A stretch of 64,000 nucleotides of DNA from an uncultured Bacteroidales bacterium. Lineage in GTDB: Bacteria > Bacteroidota > Bacteroidia > Bacteroidales > Bacteroidaceae. Numbering within the stretch: position 1 is the stretch's first letter; each line of letters opens with the position of its first letter. The DNA lies in contig CADCGD010000009.1 of assembly GCA_902800925.1 (NCBI GenBank), positions 1-64,000 on the forward strand, read 5' to 3'. Of the stretch, positions 24,791 to 36,266 are shown in pieces. Under the pieces are notes generated by a model, which worked only from the letters and a program-made list of their open reading frames with translations, did no database searches and was not told the DNA's origin. The position numbers and the translations under genes are program-made.

Positions 24791-25834
24791 GTGAAGAAGA
24801 TTGTTTTTACGTTGCTCGCACTGGCGTTAGTCTGTCAGTCGGCAGATGCGCAGTTTTTCAAAAAGTTGTTTAAGAAAAAGGCTAAGACGGAAGCGAAGGC
24901 TCCTGTCGCGGCTGATGGCATCGATGACGATGCACAGCTTGCCCTTGCCGATATTGCTTCTTGTTCAGATAATCGAAATAACCGCAATGCTTTCCTGAAT
25001 ATTCCCTTGGGTATCAAGGCTGACCGCTTTGAGAAGCAGTTGCTGCAACAGGGGTTCGTGGAGCGGAAGAATGAGGGGGCACAAACCTCGAAGACCTATT
25101 ATTATGAAGGGGAGGTCTATGGTGCTAAGTCACTCGTTACACTGGCTGTTTCGGAACAAACGGGGCGCGTTTATGCTGTTGATGTGGAAGACCAGACCAT
25201 CTATCCTTCGGAACAGGCTGTCAAACAACGTTTTACTACTCTAAAGGAAGAACTGGTGAAGGTCTATGGTGGCGGCTTTATCGACAATCAGGGTGAGGCA
25301 TATACTATTCAGAGTCGTCTGGGAACGGTCAATATGCACTATGAGCGCAACTCGTTGGCGGCTTGTTATACAATTGGTTTCGCACTAGACGATGCCAAAG
25401 CTTACGAGATGGCTTATCAGGAGATGGAGGATAAAGCGTATGAGACTGCGCCTCGAACCATCGCCGAAGGATTGGCTGAGGCCTGCGGTCATACTGATTT
25501 GGTGGGGCTGGGCGTGAAACTGCTTCAGAACAAGACGGTGAAAGGTGCGCAAGAGATTCTTCTCAGCTATGACTATTCATTAGGGAAAACAACCAACAAG
25601 GCGATATCGGCCTCATTGACCATTGGTGATTATAAGGTTGTAGCCTCACTGACTCGTCGCAAGCAGACAATCACAGCTATCACGCTGACAGCTAATGACA
25701 ATCTTGCTGCAGTCTACCGTGATTTGGAGACCAATGGTTTTACCTCTGCCAATCAGAAAACGTGGCAGCAAGGCAAGATGTCTGTTACCGTATCTGCCGA
25801 TAAGCAGGGTAGAGTAGTGTTATTGTTACGTTAA
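24791..25834 (+). CDS. Secreted protein of unknown function
   Basis: The best start is GTG at 24791, which gives a clean signal peptide (VKKIVFTLLALALVCQSADA) cleaved before QFF. An upstream TTG lies in the promoter box and is rejected. The mature part starts with a basic FFKKLFKKKAK stretch. It then has two related-looking alpha/beta segments: LGIKADRFEKQLLQQGF with YYYEGEVYGAKSLVTLAV, and a similar ending at NLAAVYRDLETNGFTSANQKTWQQGKMSVTVSADKQGRVVLLL. No catalytic motif was recognised. The gene stands alone between its own promoter and the guaB promoter. Confidence 0.75.
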   Translation: MKKIVFTLLALALVCQSADAQFFKKLFKKKAKTEAKAPVAADGIDDDAQLALADIASCSDNRNNRNAFLNIPLGIKADRFEKQLLQQGFVERKNEGAQTSKTYYYEGEVYGAKSLVTLAVSEQTGRVYAVDVEDQTIYPSEQAVKQRFTTLKEELVKVYGGGFIDNQGEAYTIQSRLGTVNMHYERNSLAACYTIGFALDDAKAYEMAYQEMEDKAYETAPRTIAEGLAEACGHTDLVGLGVKLLQNKTVKGAQEILLSYDYSLGKTTNKAISASLTIGDYKVVASLTRRKQTITAITLTANDNLAAVYRDLETNGFTSANQKTWQQGKMSVTVSADKQGRVVLLLR

Positions 25835-25860
25835 ATCCTATTAATAATAGGTGAAAACGC

Positions 25861-25890
25861 TTGCCATCTCAGAAAAAATGAGTAATTTTG
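25861..25890 (+). promoter_or_regulatory. guaB promoter
   Basis: TTG at 25861-25863, a 19-base spacer and TAATTTTG at 25883-25890 match the Bacteroidota -33/-7 pattern with ideal spacing. The guaB ATG follows 29 bases after the box. Confidence 0.75.
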
Positions 25891-25907
25891 CACGCAATAA
25901 AATTTAA

Positions 25908-27401
<1,494 letters not shown>

Positions 27402-28835
27402 ATGAAAAAGCAACTGATTCTCGCAGCATGGCTGCTGAGTGCCTTGACTACTACGGCACAGTCTGTCAACGATCCCATTATCATGACGGTGGCAGGTACC
27501 CCTGTTCCCCGTTCGGAGTTCGAGTATTCCTATAACAAGAACAATACCGATGGTGTCATTGATAAAAAGAATGTGGAGGAGTATGTAGACCTCTTCATCA
27601 ATTATAAACTGAAGGTACAGGCTGCACTTGATGCTCGCATCGATACCACACAGGCTTTCCTGGCAGAGTTCGCACAGTATCGCGACCAGCAGATTGTGCC
27701 CACCTTTGTGACCGACGACGATATGTTGGAAGAGGCCCACAAGGTGTATGACGAGACGGCGCAGAGCATTGGTCCTGACGGACTGGTGAGTGCAGCGCAT
27801 ATCCTTCTCAGACTGTCTCAGACTGCTTCTGAGTCTGAGCAGCAAGTGGCTAAGCAGCGCATTGACTCTATTTATAATGCGCTGAAGGCTGGTGCTGACT
27901 TTGAGACACTGGCAAGAACTCTGTCGCAGGATACAGGTTCCGCACGTCGTGGCGGTATGCTGGGATGGTTCAGCAAGAACCAGACTGTAAAGGAGTTTGA
28001 GGATGCAGCCTTTGCTTTGCAGCCAGGCGAGATGAGCAAACCCGTATTGTCGCCCTATGGCTGGCATATTATTTTGGTAAAGGAGCGTAAGCAGTTTGAG
28101 CCTTTCGATTTCCATAAGGACAATATCCTGAAATACTTGGAACAGCGTGGCGCTCGTAACAGTATCTCTGACCGTAAAATCGAAGAGATTGTCAAAAACT
28201 CCAATGGTCAGCTGACAAAAGAACGTCTGATGGAGATGCGTGCCGATTCGCTGTCGGCTACAGACCTGTCCATGCGCTATCTGATTAAGGAATATCACGA
28301 TGGTTTGCTGCTCTATGAGGTAAGTAACCAGCATGTTTGGGACAAGGCTGCCAAGGATGAGGCTGCATTAGAGCGTTTCTTCAAGAAAAATAAGTCGAAA
28401 TACAAGTGGGAAGAACCACGTTTCAAGGGTATGGCTTATCATGTGAAGGTGCAGTCGGACGTAAAGGCAGTTGCCGACTGTGTGAAGAAGTTGAAGTTCG
28501 ATGACTGGAACGAGGCACTTCGCAAGACCTTTAACAACGACTCTATCCTGCGTATCCGTGTGGAGAAGGGACTCTTCAAGAAGGGTGACAACAAACTGAT
28601 AGACCGTGAAGTGTTCAAGGTACAGGATGTCAAGGTGGATAGCGTGAAAGGCTTCCCCATCGATGCAACCTATGGTAAACTCCTCAAGGCTCCCCAGACG
28701 TATACCGATGTTCGTGGCCTGGTGACAGCAGATCTTCAGGACGAGTTGGAGCGTGAGTGGGTCGCTGACTTGCGTCGTCGCTACACATTCACAGTCAATG
28801 ATGATGTTTTAAAGACAGTCAATAAGCATGAATAA
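27402..28835 (+). CDS. Periplasmic parvulin-type peptidyl-prolyl isomerase
   Basis: A signal peptide (MKKQLILAAWLLSALTTTAQS) leads to an N-terminal SurA-like chaperone part, then a parvulin domain at about 128-225: AAHILLRLSQ, ADFETLARTLSQDTGSARRGGMLGWFS split as ADFETLARTLSQ and DTGSARRGGMLGWF, and PYGWHIILV. It probably helps fold outer-membrane proteins. It starts directly after guaB and overlaps the next PPIase gene by 8 bases, so the two are co-translated. Confidence 0.88.
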   Translation: MKKQLILAAWLLSALTTTAQSVNDPIIMTVAGTPVPRSEFEYSYNKNNTDGVIDKKNVEEYVDLFINYKLKVQAALDARIDTTQAFLAEFAQYRDQQIVPTFVTDDDMLEEAHKVYDETAQSIGPDGLVSAAHILLRLSQTASESEQQVAKQRIDSIYNALKAGADFETLARTLSQDTGSARRGGMLGWFSKNQTVKEFEDAAFALQPGEMSKPVLSPYGWHIILVKERKQFEPFDFHKDNILKYLEQRGARNSISDRKIEEIVKNSNGQLTKERLMEMRADSLSATDLSMRYLIKEYHDGLLLYEVSNQHVWDKAAKDEAALERFFKKNKSKYKWEEPRFKGMAYHVKVQSDVKAVADCVKKLKFDDWNEALRKTFNNDSILRIRVEKGLFKKGDNKLIDREVFKVQDVKVDSVKGFPIDATYGKLLKAPQTYTDVRGLVTADLQDELEREWVADLRRRYTFTVNDDVLKTVNKHE

Positions 28836-30231
28836 GAGAATCCTAGCTATTCTGGTTTTACTCGTTTCACTTACCTCATTGGGTAATGCTCAGAACGATA
28901 GCCTTCGCGCTATTGTTGACGAGGTGATATGGGTTGTTGGCGATGAGGCTATTTTGAAGTCGGATGTGGAGGCTATGCGTCTGCAGTCTGAACAGGAAGG
29001 CCTACGCTGGAGTGGAGACCCAGACTGTTCTATTCCAGAACAGATTGCCGTGCAGAAACTGTTTCTGAATCAGGCTATTACCGATAGTGTTGAGGTTACG
29101 GAGTCTGAAATTACCAGCGGAGTAGAACAGTATATCGAGCAGATGATATCTATGATTGGTTCGCGCGAGAAGTTGGAAGAGTATCAAAAGAAGAACATGG
29201 CTCAGATACGTGCCGACCTGCGCGAGTCGTTCCGTGAACGTCAGATGGTGCAAGGCATGCAGCGTAAACTGACTGAGAATATCTCTGTGTCGCCTGCTGA
29301 GGTGCGCAGGTTTTTCAAGGACCTGCCCCAAGACAGTATTCCCTTTGTGCCCACAGAGGTAGAGGTACAGATTATAACGATGCAGCCGCGTATTGAACAG
29401 GATGAGATTAATCGTGTGAAAGAGGAACTGCGTGACTATACCGACCGTATCAATAAAGGGGAGTCGACATTCCAGACACTGGCCCGTTTCTATTCGGAAG
29501 ACCCTGGCTCGGCCCGTCGGGGTGGAGAACTGGACTATACCAGTCGTATAGAATTGGATCCGGCCTTTGCTAATGTGGCCTTCAGTCTGACAGACCCCAA
29601 GAAGGTGTCGAAGATTGTGGAGTCGGAATTCGGTTTCCATATCATTCAGCTTATTGACAAACGTGGTGAGAAAATCAAGGTGCGTCACATCCTTCGCAAA
29701 CCAGTGATGAGCGATGAGGCTGTGAATACTGTGATGACTCGTATGGACTCTCTTGTGACAGCCATTCGTACGGGCGAAGCTCCAGAGATTTTGGGTGGCC
29801 ATTTTAAGGGTACGTTTACTTTTGAAGATGGTGTGGCACTCTTCTCTGACGATAAGGATACCCGTAACAACAACGGTTTGATGGCTAATGTTACACAGGA
29901 AGGTCGTACCTCTCGTTTCAAGATGGCCGACCTGCCAGCGGAAGTAGCTAAGGCTGTTGACGGTCTGGAGGTAGGTGCTGTCTCTGCTCCTTTCCTAATG
30001 ATGAATAATCGAGGCAAGTCTGTTTGTGCTATTGTGAAACTGAAGAATCGTCGTGAGGGCCATAAAGCTACCATTACGGAGGACTTCCAGATTATGAAGA
30101 ATGTGGTGATGGCCAAACAGCGTGAGAAAGTATTGCACGACTGGGTCGTCAACCGCATCAAGTCAACCTATGTCCGTCTCAACGAGCGCTATCGCGACTG
30201 TAAGTTTGAGTACGAGGGATGGGTACGATAG
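28828..30231 (+). CDS. surA: SurA-like peptidyl-prolyl isomerase and chaperone
   Basis: The 467-residue protein starts with a signal peptide (to about AQN) and a SurA N-terminal helix set (VDEVIWVVGDEAILKSDVE). The first parvulin domain follows at about 175-285 (STFQTLARFYSEDPGSARRGG, ESEFGFHIIQLI), then a second, degenerate one (KIKVRHILRKP to about 395). SurA escorts beta-barrel proteins through the periplasm to the BAM complex. It follows a related PPIase and precedes an OstA-like gene, an envelope-biogenesis context. Confidence 0.88.
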   Translation: MNKRILAILVLLVSLTSLGNAQNDSLRAIVDEVIWVVGDEAILKSDVEAMRLQSEQEGLRWSGDPDCSIPEQIAVQKLFLNQAITDSVEVTESEITSGVEQYIEQMISMIGSREKLEEYQKKNMAQIRADLRESFRERQMVQGMQRKLTENISVSPAEVRRFFKDLPQDSIPFVPTEVEVQIITMQPRIEQDEINRVKEELRDYTDRINKGESTFQTLARFYSEDPGSARRGGELDYTSRIELDPAFANVAFSLTDPKKVSKIVESEFGFHIIQLIDKRGEKIKVRHILRKPVMSDEAVNTVMTRMDSLVTAIRTGEAPEILGGHFKGTFTFEDGVALFSDDKDTRNNNGLMANVTQEGRTSRFKMADLPAEVAKAVDGLEVGAVSAPFLMMNNRGKSVCAIVKLKNRREGHKATITEDFQIMKNVVMAKQREKVLHDWVVNRIKSTYVRLNERYRDCKFEYEGWVR

Positions 30232-30290
30232 CGGCCTGCGGCCTAGTTAATAGTGAAGAGTGAATAGTGAGGGGTGAGAAGTATTCTATA

Positions 30291-31907
30291 ATGCAGGTGT
30301 GTTGGATAGTGTTGGTTGCACTATTCACTATTCACTATTCACTATTCACTAGCGCAAAGCCCGTAAAACGGGCAAAGCGCGTGGAGGATAAGCGTGTGTA
30401 TCTGGTACATTCTGATAATCTGCACTATGACCAGTACCGCAATGGTGATGCACAGGTGTTACATGGCAATGTGCATTTCCGTCATCAGGGGGCTGACCTG
30501 TTCTGTGACAGTGCGCACTTCTATGAACAGACCAACTCTTTCGAGGCTTTCGGACATGTGAAGATGAAGCAGGGCGACACGCTGAGTCTGACGAGTGACT
30601 ATGCCTATTATGATGGTAACGACCAGCTGGCGCAGGCTCGCTATAACGTGGTATTGCGACATCGTAAGACAACGCTTTATACCGATTCGCTAGACTATGA
30701 CCGCATGTATAACTTCGGCAATTTCTTTGAAGGCGGTAAACTGGTGGATGGTAAGACGGTGTTGACGTCTGACTGGGGTGAGTATCATACAGATAACAAA
30801 CAGGCGATGTTCTACTATGACGTGCGTCTGAAGGATCAGAAGCTCTATCTGACGACAGACTCCTTGTTCTATGATACACAGACTTCGCGCGCCCATATCG
30901 TTGGACCTTCGAATATTACTTCGGGCAGCAGCCATATCTATAGTGAGGACGGCTATTACAATACCAAGACGGAACGCTCAGAGCTCTTTGGACGTTCCGT
31001 GATAAAGGACCAGGGGCGTACGCTCATTGGTGACAGCGTGTATCATAATGCTGCTGATGGTACCAACTATGCGTATAATAATGTTATCTATACGGACTCT
31101 GTGAACAAAAACATGATGACGGGTGACTATTGTGAGTATAACGATTCGACGGGTTTTGCAATGGCTACCAAGCGTGCTGTAACCATCGATTACTCACAAC
31201 GTGACTCGCTCTTTATGCATGCCGATACGTTCAAGGTGTTCACTTATAACATCCGTACAGACTCTGTCTATCGAAAGATTCACGCCTACAACAAGGTGCG
31301 TGCCTTCCGAAAGGATGTGCAGGCAGTTTGCGATTCGTTGGTATATGATTCGCAGGACTCTTGCATGACGATGTATAAAGATCCTATCGTATGGAATCTT
31401 GGCCAGCAACTCTTTGGCGAGGAAATCAAGGTATATATGCGTGACTCTACCATTGATCGTGCTCATGTGTTGCGACAAGCTTTCTCAGCAGAGCAGCTGA
31501 AGGATTCGACGCACTATAATCAGGTGTCGTCGAAGGAGATGAAGGCCTTCTTCAAGAAAGGCGAAATCCGTGAGACACAGGCTATTGACAATGTCTTGGT
31601 GGTGTATTACCCCATTGACGAGTCTGACAGCACCATCATTGGACTGAACTATACGGAGACGCCACTGTTGAAAATGTTTCTGGAGAACAGGAAGATGCAG
31701 AAGATATGGATGGAGAAGCCTGTGGGCACGCTGTATCCTATGACACAGGTACCACCTGGTAAGCATTTCCTTCCACAGTTTGCATGGTTTGACTATGTCC
31801 GTCCATTGGATAAAAACGATATCTTCAACTGGCGTCCCAAGAAGGCGGGTACTGAGTTGAAGGAAATCAAACGTCGTGAACCACCTAAGAATACGAAGAA
31901 AAAATGA
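30291..31907 (+). CDS. OstA/LptA-like periplasmic protein
   Basis: The protein carries OstA/LptA-type beta-jellyroll repeats (VLHGNVHFRHQGADLFCDSA, FEAFGHVKMKQGDTLSLTSD, YYNTKTERSELFGRSVIKD) over about residues 30-330. This fold makes the LPS bridge between the membranes. At 538 residues it is much longer than E. coli LptA, as is usual in Bacteroidota. The ATG at 30291 gives a plausible signal peptide (MQVCWIVLVALFTIHYSLFTSA). Part of that peptide is encoded by a 7-bp tandem repeat. The gene overlaps mutL by 4 bases. Confidence 0.82.
   Translation: MQVCWIVLVALFTIHYSLFTSAKPVKRAKRVEDKRVYLVHSDNLHYDQYRNGDAQVLHGNVHFRHQGADLFCDSAHFYEQTNSFEAFGHVKMKQGDTLSLTSDYAYYDGNDQLAQARYNVVLRHRKTTLYTDSLDYDRMYNFGNFFEGGKLVDGKTVLTSDWGEYHTDNKQAMFYYDVRLKDQKLYLTTDSLFYDTQTSRAHIVGPSNITSGSSHIYSEDGYYNTKTERSELFGRSVIKDQGRTLIGDSVYHNAADGTNYAYNNVIYTDSVNKNMMTGDYCEYNDSTGFAMATKRAVTIDYSQRDSLFMHADTFKVFTYNIRTDSVYRKIHAYNKVRAFRKDVQAVCDSLVYDSQDSCMTMYKDPIVWNLGQQLFGEEIKVYMRDSTIDRAHVLRQAFSAEQLKDSTHYNQVSSKEMKAFFKKGEIRETQAIDNVLVVYYPIDESDSTIIGLNYTETPLLKMFLENRKMQKIWMEKPVGTLYPMTQVPPGKHFLPQFAWFDYVRPLDKNDIFNWRPKKAGTELKEIKRREPPKNTKKK
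30319..30351 (+). repeat. Tandem 7-bp repeat (CTATTCA) inside the signal-peptide coding region
   Basis: Four complete CTATTCA units occupy 30321-30348, with partial units on both sides. The repeat encodes part of the hydrophobic segment of the OstA-like signal peptide. As 7 is not a multiple of 3, gain or loss of one unit would shift the frame. Confidence 0.8.
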
Positions 31908-33727
31908 CAGATGTGATACAACTGCTACCAGATAGTGTAGCCAATCAAATCGCTGCAGGAGAGGTGATCCAGCGGCCTGCTTCTGTCATCAAGGAGTTGG
32001 TGGAGAATGCCGTAGATGCTGGCGCAAAGACTATCAATGTCTTGGTGGTCGATGCCGGACGCACCTCTATACAGGTGATTGATGATGGCTGTGGTATGTC
32101 GGAGACGGATGCACGTCTGGCTTTTGAGCGTCATGCTACATCGAAGATTCGTAAGGCTGACGATTTGTTCGACCTGCATACGATGGGGTTCCGCGGAGAG
32201 GCGCTGCCGTCAATAGCAGCAGTTTCCCAGATAGAGCTACGCACGCGTCGTCAGAGCGATGAGGTGGGCACTTGTCTGCGACTTTCCGGTTCTCGTGTGG
32301 AGAGTCAGGAGATGTGCTCCTGTGGTGTGGGCAGCTCTTTCACGGTCAGCAACCTGTTCTTCAATGTTCCTGCACGTCGTAAGTTCTTGAAAACTAATGC
32401 GACAGAGCTGAATAATATCTTGACGGCTTTTGAACGTATTGTATTGGTCTATCCGAATATCTGCTTTACGCTTCATAGCAATGGTCAGGAACTGATGAAT
32501 CTCAGAGCGGGTTCGTTGCGCCAGCGTATTACGGATGTCTATGGACGTCGTTATGGACAGGATTTGTTGCCCGTCAGTGTTGATACGGCTCTCTGCAAGA
32601 TTTCTGGTTTTGTGGCTAAGCCAGAGACTGCCCGCAAGAAGGGTGCCCATGAGTATTTCTTTGTGAATGGGCGTTTCATGAAGCATGCCTACTTCCATAA
32701 GGCCGTACAGCAGGCGTATGAACGACTTGTCATCTCGGGCGCGCGCGTACCTTATTTTATTTATTTCGACGTGAGCCCTGCTGACATCGATGTCAACATC
32801 CATCCTACCAAGACGGAGATTAAGTTTGAGAACGAGCAGGCTATCTGGCAAATCCTGTCAGCGGCAGTGAAAGACGCTATTGGACAGTTCTGTGAGATAC
32901 CGCAGATAGAGTTTGATACGGAGGGACGCCCGGATATACCTGTCTATAACCCCGTTGCTGCACCAGTAGAGATGCCGCATGTGGAGCGCAATCCGCAATA
33001 TAATCCTTTTAAGGAGAAAGCACCACGCAACTGGGAACGCCTTTACGAAGACCTGCCAACGCAACCCTCTCATCATGAGCAGTCGCTGTTTGAGGAATCT
33101 GCGAAGAATGATATGCTCCTTCCTAACGAGACTCCTATTTCTGAACAGCCTGTCGAACTGACGGATGTTAGTCCGTTGCACTACCAGTATAAAGGACGTT
33201 ATATTATGACTGCTGTGAAATCTGGCCTGATGATAATTGACCAGCATCGTGCAGATATCCGCATTCGCTATGAGCGTTATATGCAACAGCTGACAGACGC
33301 TCCTTCCAGCAGTCAGCGCATGCTGTTCCCTGAAGTGATTGAGATGGCTCCTTCTGAGGCTGTGCTCATGGAGGATATGATGCCGGCACTGACGGCTGTG
33401 GGTTTCGAACTGACTCCTCTGGGGCCATCGAGTTATGCTGTCAGTGGTGTTCCTGCTGGAATTGAGGGCTTGAATGCCACCCAACTCTTGCAAGACATCA
33501 TAGCATCGTCGGTACCTATTAGTCACGAAAGCCTCTCCATCAACCACCAGGTAGCCCTGAGTCTTGCCCGTCATGCTGCCATTCCCTATGGTCAACAATT
33601 GACGAATGAAGAGATGGATGTTGTGGTAAATAACCTTTTTGCGTGTGACAATGTGAACTACACACCAGACGGAAAAGCGGTACTGTGCATCCTTCCACAG
33701 GCAGATATAGAGCATTTGTTAGCATAA
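31904..33727 (+). CDS. mutL: DNA mismatch repair protein MutL
   Basis: MutL links mismatch recognition by MutS to strand removal. The N-terminal GHKL ATPase motifs are intact: IAAGEVIQRPASVIKELVEN, VIDDGCGMSE and TMGFRGEALPSIA, with the transducer domain to about 335 (IDVNIHPTKTEIKF). The C-terminal dimerisation domain carries LMIIDQHRADIRIRYERYM, in the place of the DQHAxxE endonuclease motif. The 607-residue length is normal. It is the last gene of the guaB cluster, overlapping the OstA-like gene by 4 bases. Confidence 0.94.
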   Translation: MTDVIQLLPDSVANQIAAGEVIQRPASVIKELVENAVDAGAKTINVLVVDAGRTSIQVIDDGCGMSETDARLAFERHATSKIRKADDLFDLHTMGFRGEALPSIAAVSQIELRTRRQSDEVGTCLRLSGSRVESQEMCSCGVGSSFTVSNLFFNVPARRKFLKTNATELNNILTAFERIVLVYPNICFTLHSNGQELMNLRAGSLRQRITDVYGRRYGQDLLPVSVDTALCKISGFVAKPETARKKGAHEYFFVNGRFMKHAYFHKAVQQAYERLVISGARVPYFIYFDVSPADIDVNIHPTKTEIKFENEQAIWQILSAAVKDAIGQFCEIPQIEFDTEGRPDIPVYNPVAAPVEMPHVERNPQYNPFKEKAPRNWERLYEDLPTQPSHHEQSLFEESAKNDMLLPNETPISEQPVELTDVSPLHYQYKGRYIMTAVKSGLMIIDQHRADIRIRYERYMQQLTDAPSSSQRMLFPEVIEMAPSEAVLMEDMMPALTAVGFELTPLGPSSYAVSGVPAGIEGLNATQLLQDIIASSVPISHESLSINHQVALSLARHAAIPYGQQLTNEEMDVVVNNLFACDNVNYTPDGKAVLCILPQADIEHLLA

Positions 33728-33846
33728 TTCGTTATAAAAAATAACATTTTTGCATGAAAAATGCCCATTTTATATCGAAATAGTTAAAAAAACGTGTAAA
33801 ATTGAATTTAATTGCTAAAAAACTTTGATTATTCAAAAATAATATT

Positions 33847-33854
33847 TACTTTTG
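33847..33854 (+). promoter_or_regulatory. Promoter -7 box for the OmpA-family gene
   Basis: TACTTTTG fits TAnnTTTG within a very AT-rich 174-base gap after mutL. It implies a leader of roughly 45 bases. The AT-rich upstream region and many codons ending in T suggest high expression. Confidence 0.65.
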
Positions 33855-33901
33855 CACAGAATTTCTAAAATGAGTTATTAACTTAATTTAATTAGTATAG
33901 T

Positions 33902-35065
33902 ATGAAAAAGTTATTCTTAATGCTGGCTGTTGCCAGTCTTTCACTGAACGCAATGGCTCAGGAAGATCCTACTGAGAAGTACAGCGTATCAACCAACTCT
34001 TTCTGGAGCAACTGGTTTATTTCTGCTGATGTAATGTATGGTGCTTTCTATACCAATGAGGAAGCTGATGCTAATTTCTCAAAGAGTCCTCTGAAGAGCT
34101 TCCGTAGCAATATCGGTGCTTCTGTAGCTATCGGTAAGTGGTTTACTCCTGGCTTCGGTCTCCGCACTAAGTTCCAGGGTATCTGGGGTCGTAACGTACA
34201 GACCGAAGACGCTTCTACTAATGCAGTGAAGTTCTGGAACCTGCAGGAGCAGGCTCTGTTCAACCTGAGCAACATGTTCTGCGGCTATAGCGAGACCCGC
34301 GTTTGGAATTTCATTCCCTACTTCGGTTTCGGTGCTGTTCGCAACATGAGCGACAATATTTATGCTGATAATGTTAGCGTTGGTATCCTGAATACTTGGA
34401 AGCTCAGCAAGCGCGTGTTGCTGAACCTTGATGTCAACTTCAATGTTGCTAACGACTATGATGCTTTCCGTGCAGCTAATGGTTTCGTAGCTAATAACTA
34501 TGGTAGCAGCATCAAGAATAGCGACCGTTTCTTCGCTGCTGAGTTGGGTCTTACTTTCAACCTTGGCAAGTGCACTTGGAACAAGACTCCTGATGTAGAC
34601 GCTATCAAGGCTCTGTCACAGGGTCAGATCGACGCTCTGAACGCACAGTTGAGCGACGCTCAGGCTGAGAATGCACGTCTGAAGGACATGCTGGCTAACC
34701 AGCCTAAGACTGCTCCTGTTGTAGAGACTAAGACTGTTACTAAGGTTCTTGCTGCTCCTGTATCAGTATTCTTCAACATCGGTAAGGCTAAGGTTGCTTC
34801 TAAGAAGGACCTCCAGAATGTATCTGACCTGGCTAAGGTTGCTAAGGACAACAACTCTAAGATTGTTGTTACTGGTTATGCTGATAGCAAGACTGGTTCT
34901 GCTGCTTACAACCAGAAGCTGTCTGAGAAGCGTGCCAAAACTGTTGCTGACGAGTTGGTTAAGATGGGTGTAAGCCGCGATAATATCGAGGTTGTTGCTG
35001 CTGGTGGTGTAAATACACTGAGCCCAATCAATTACAACCGTCGTGCTACTGTTGAGATTAAGTAA
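33902..35065 (+). CDS. OmpA-family outer-membrane protein
   Basis: The protein has a signal peptide (MKKLFLMLAVASLSLNAMAQ) and an N-terminal beta-barrel (about residues 25-225). A short coiled-coil linker (ALNAQLSDAQAENARLKDML, about 245-265) leads to a C-terminal OmpA peptidoglycan-binding domain (about 280-387) with VVTGYADSKTGSAAYNQKLS, SEKRAKTVADELVKMG and NRRATVEI. It tethers the outer membrane to the cell wall. Codon use is strongly biased to GCT, GTT and AAG, unlike several neighbours, consistent with an abundant protein. A lipoprotein gene follows after 32 bases. Confidence 0.92.
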   Translation: MKKLFLMLAVASLSLNAMAQEDPTEKYSVSTNSFWSNWFISADVMYGAFYTNEEADANFSKSPLKSFRSNIGASVAIGKWFTPGFGLRTKFQGIWGRNVQTEDASTNAVKFWNLQEQALFNLSNMFCGYSETRVWNFIPYFGFGAVRNMSDNIYADNVSVGILNTWKLSKRVLLNLDVNFNVANDYDAFRAANGFVANNYGSSIKNSDRFFAAELGLTFNLGKCTWNKTPDVDAIKALSQGQIDALNAQLSDAQAENARLKDMLANQPKTAPVVETKTVTKVLAAPVSVFFNIGKAKVASKKDLQNVSDLAKVAKDNNSKIVVTGYADSKTGSAAYNQKLSEKRAKTVADELVKMGVSRDNIEVVAAGGVNTLSPINYNRRATVEIK

Positions 35066-35097
35066 TTTGACTATCTATTGTAAATCTGTAAAAATCG

Positions 35098-36246
35098 ATG
35101 AAAATGGTTAAGAAATTTGCAGCTTTAGCTTGTAGCGCAGTTGTCGCTTTTGGGCTGATGGCTTGCCATACTAATGATATTGGTAATGGCATGGGTCCCA
35201 CTCCTAAAACCGACGTTCCTGTGAATGTTACAAAGACGTTGATTGTTAAGCTTTCTCGTGCTCTTAATGCTGGTGAGACTCTGAAATATAATGGCGCTAC
35301 TGGTGTGGTTTCTGGTACGACCGTTACTTTTGAGAATGTTGCCGATGGTAAAACACTGGTTTTGAGTGGTGGTAATCTGATTGAGCAGAGCACAACGATT
35401 TTTTTCGGTGACGGTAATGTTGTGGCTATCGACCTTGACGTACTGGAGAATCCTAAGGATTATGACTGGACTACATATGTTACTGGTGATAATGCTTCAG
35501 CCAAGGACGAACTGGACGGTGTAGAAGGTGCAGAAGCTAAGGTTACTGTGAAGGCAAATTCTGTAGGAAGTGTACAGGGTGACAAGAAGTTCTCTATTAA
35601 ACTGTATACTCCTGCTGTATCTCCTTTGAAAGAGATTAAGGAAGGTGCTGCAGAGGCTGCTCTTATGGCTGCTAAATGTAGACCCCTTAATGCAACTTTT
35701 GCCGATCCTGTATCTTTCGAGGCAAATCTCCCAGGTGCAGAGAAGTGCGACATCGTCTGCTATAATGTTAATGAAGGTAGTACAAAATGGCCTGCATCTA
35801 AACCTACCATGTTGACTGCTGAGTTGTCTAGCTTCACTTCAACTGATCCTGTTATTTTTTTGAAGTATGAAATTACGAGTATTAAGGAAGAGAAGAAGGC
35901 GATTGCTGATGGTGCAGGTACCGTACCTGCAGGTTCTAACATAGTTTCTTATAAAGAAAATTATGGTTATAGGCCTCTTGTACAGACTACTGGTGTCATC
36001 TCTCGTCTGTTCCGTCAGCTTTTTGGTACTGCATTTGGAGTGACTACGAAGTCTTTTACTCTGGAGACAAAGGGCGAGACCAACTATGTATTGTATCAGA
36101 ATGTAAAGACTGTCACTATTAAGTCAGGAACTGCTGATCCGTTCGTAGTAGAGATTTATGGTGGTGTAACTGCTGATCTCATCTCAGTGGAGCCTTCAAC
36201 TGATCCTGAGATTGTACCGGGCCACAATGGTGGTAGCAACGACTAA
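35098..36246 (+). CDS. Lipoprotein of unknown function
   Basis: The lipobox ends at Cys23 (AFGLMACHTND). The mature 360 residues start with a proline and threonine-rich linker, then a beta-rich region with no recognised domain. A Gly- and Asn-rich end (GHNGGSND) closes the protein. It is spaced 32 bases after the OmpA-family gene, with a strong terminator after it, so the two probably form one transcript. A role in the outer membrane next to OmpA is only an inference. Confidence 0.78.
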   Translation: MKMVKKFAALACSAVVAFGLMACHTNDIGNGMGPTPKTDVPVNVTKTLIVKLSRALNAGETLKYNGATGVVSGTTVTFENVADGKTLVLSGGNLIEQSTTIFFGDGNVVAIDLDVLENPKDYDWTTYVTGDNASAKDELDGVEGAEAKVTVKANSVGSVQGDKKFSIKLYTPAVSPLKEIKEGAAEAALMAAKCRPLNATFADPVSFEANLPGAEKCDIVCYNVNEGSTKWPASKPTMLTAELSSFTSTDPVIFLKYEITSIKEEKKAIADGAGTVPAGSNIVSYKENYGYRPLVQTTGVISRLFRQLFGTAFGVTTKSFTLETKGETNYVLYQNVKTVTIKSGTADPFVVEIYGGVTADLISVEPSTDPEIVPGHNGGSND

Positions 36247-36266
36247 TTGTTAATTGAAACAATATT

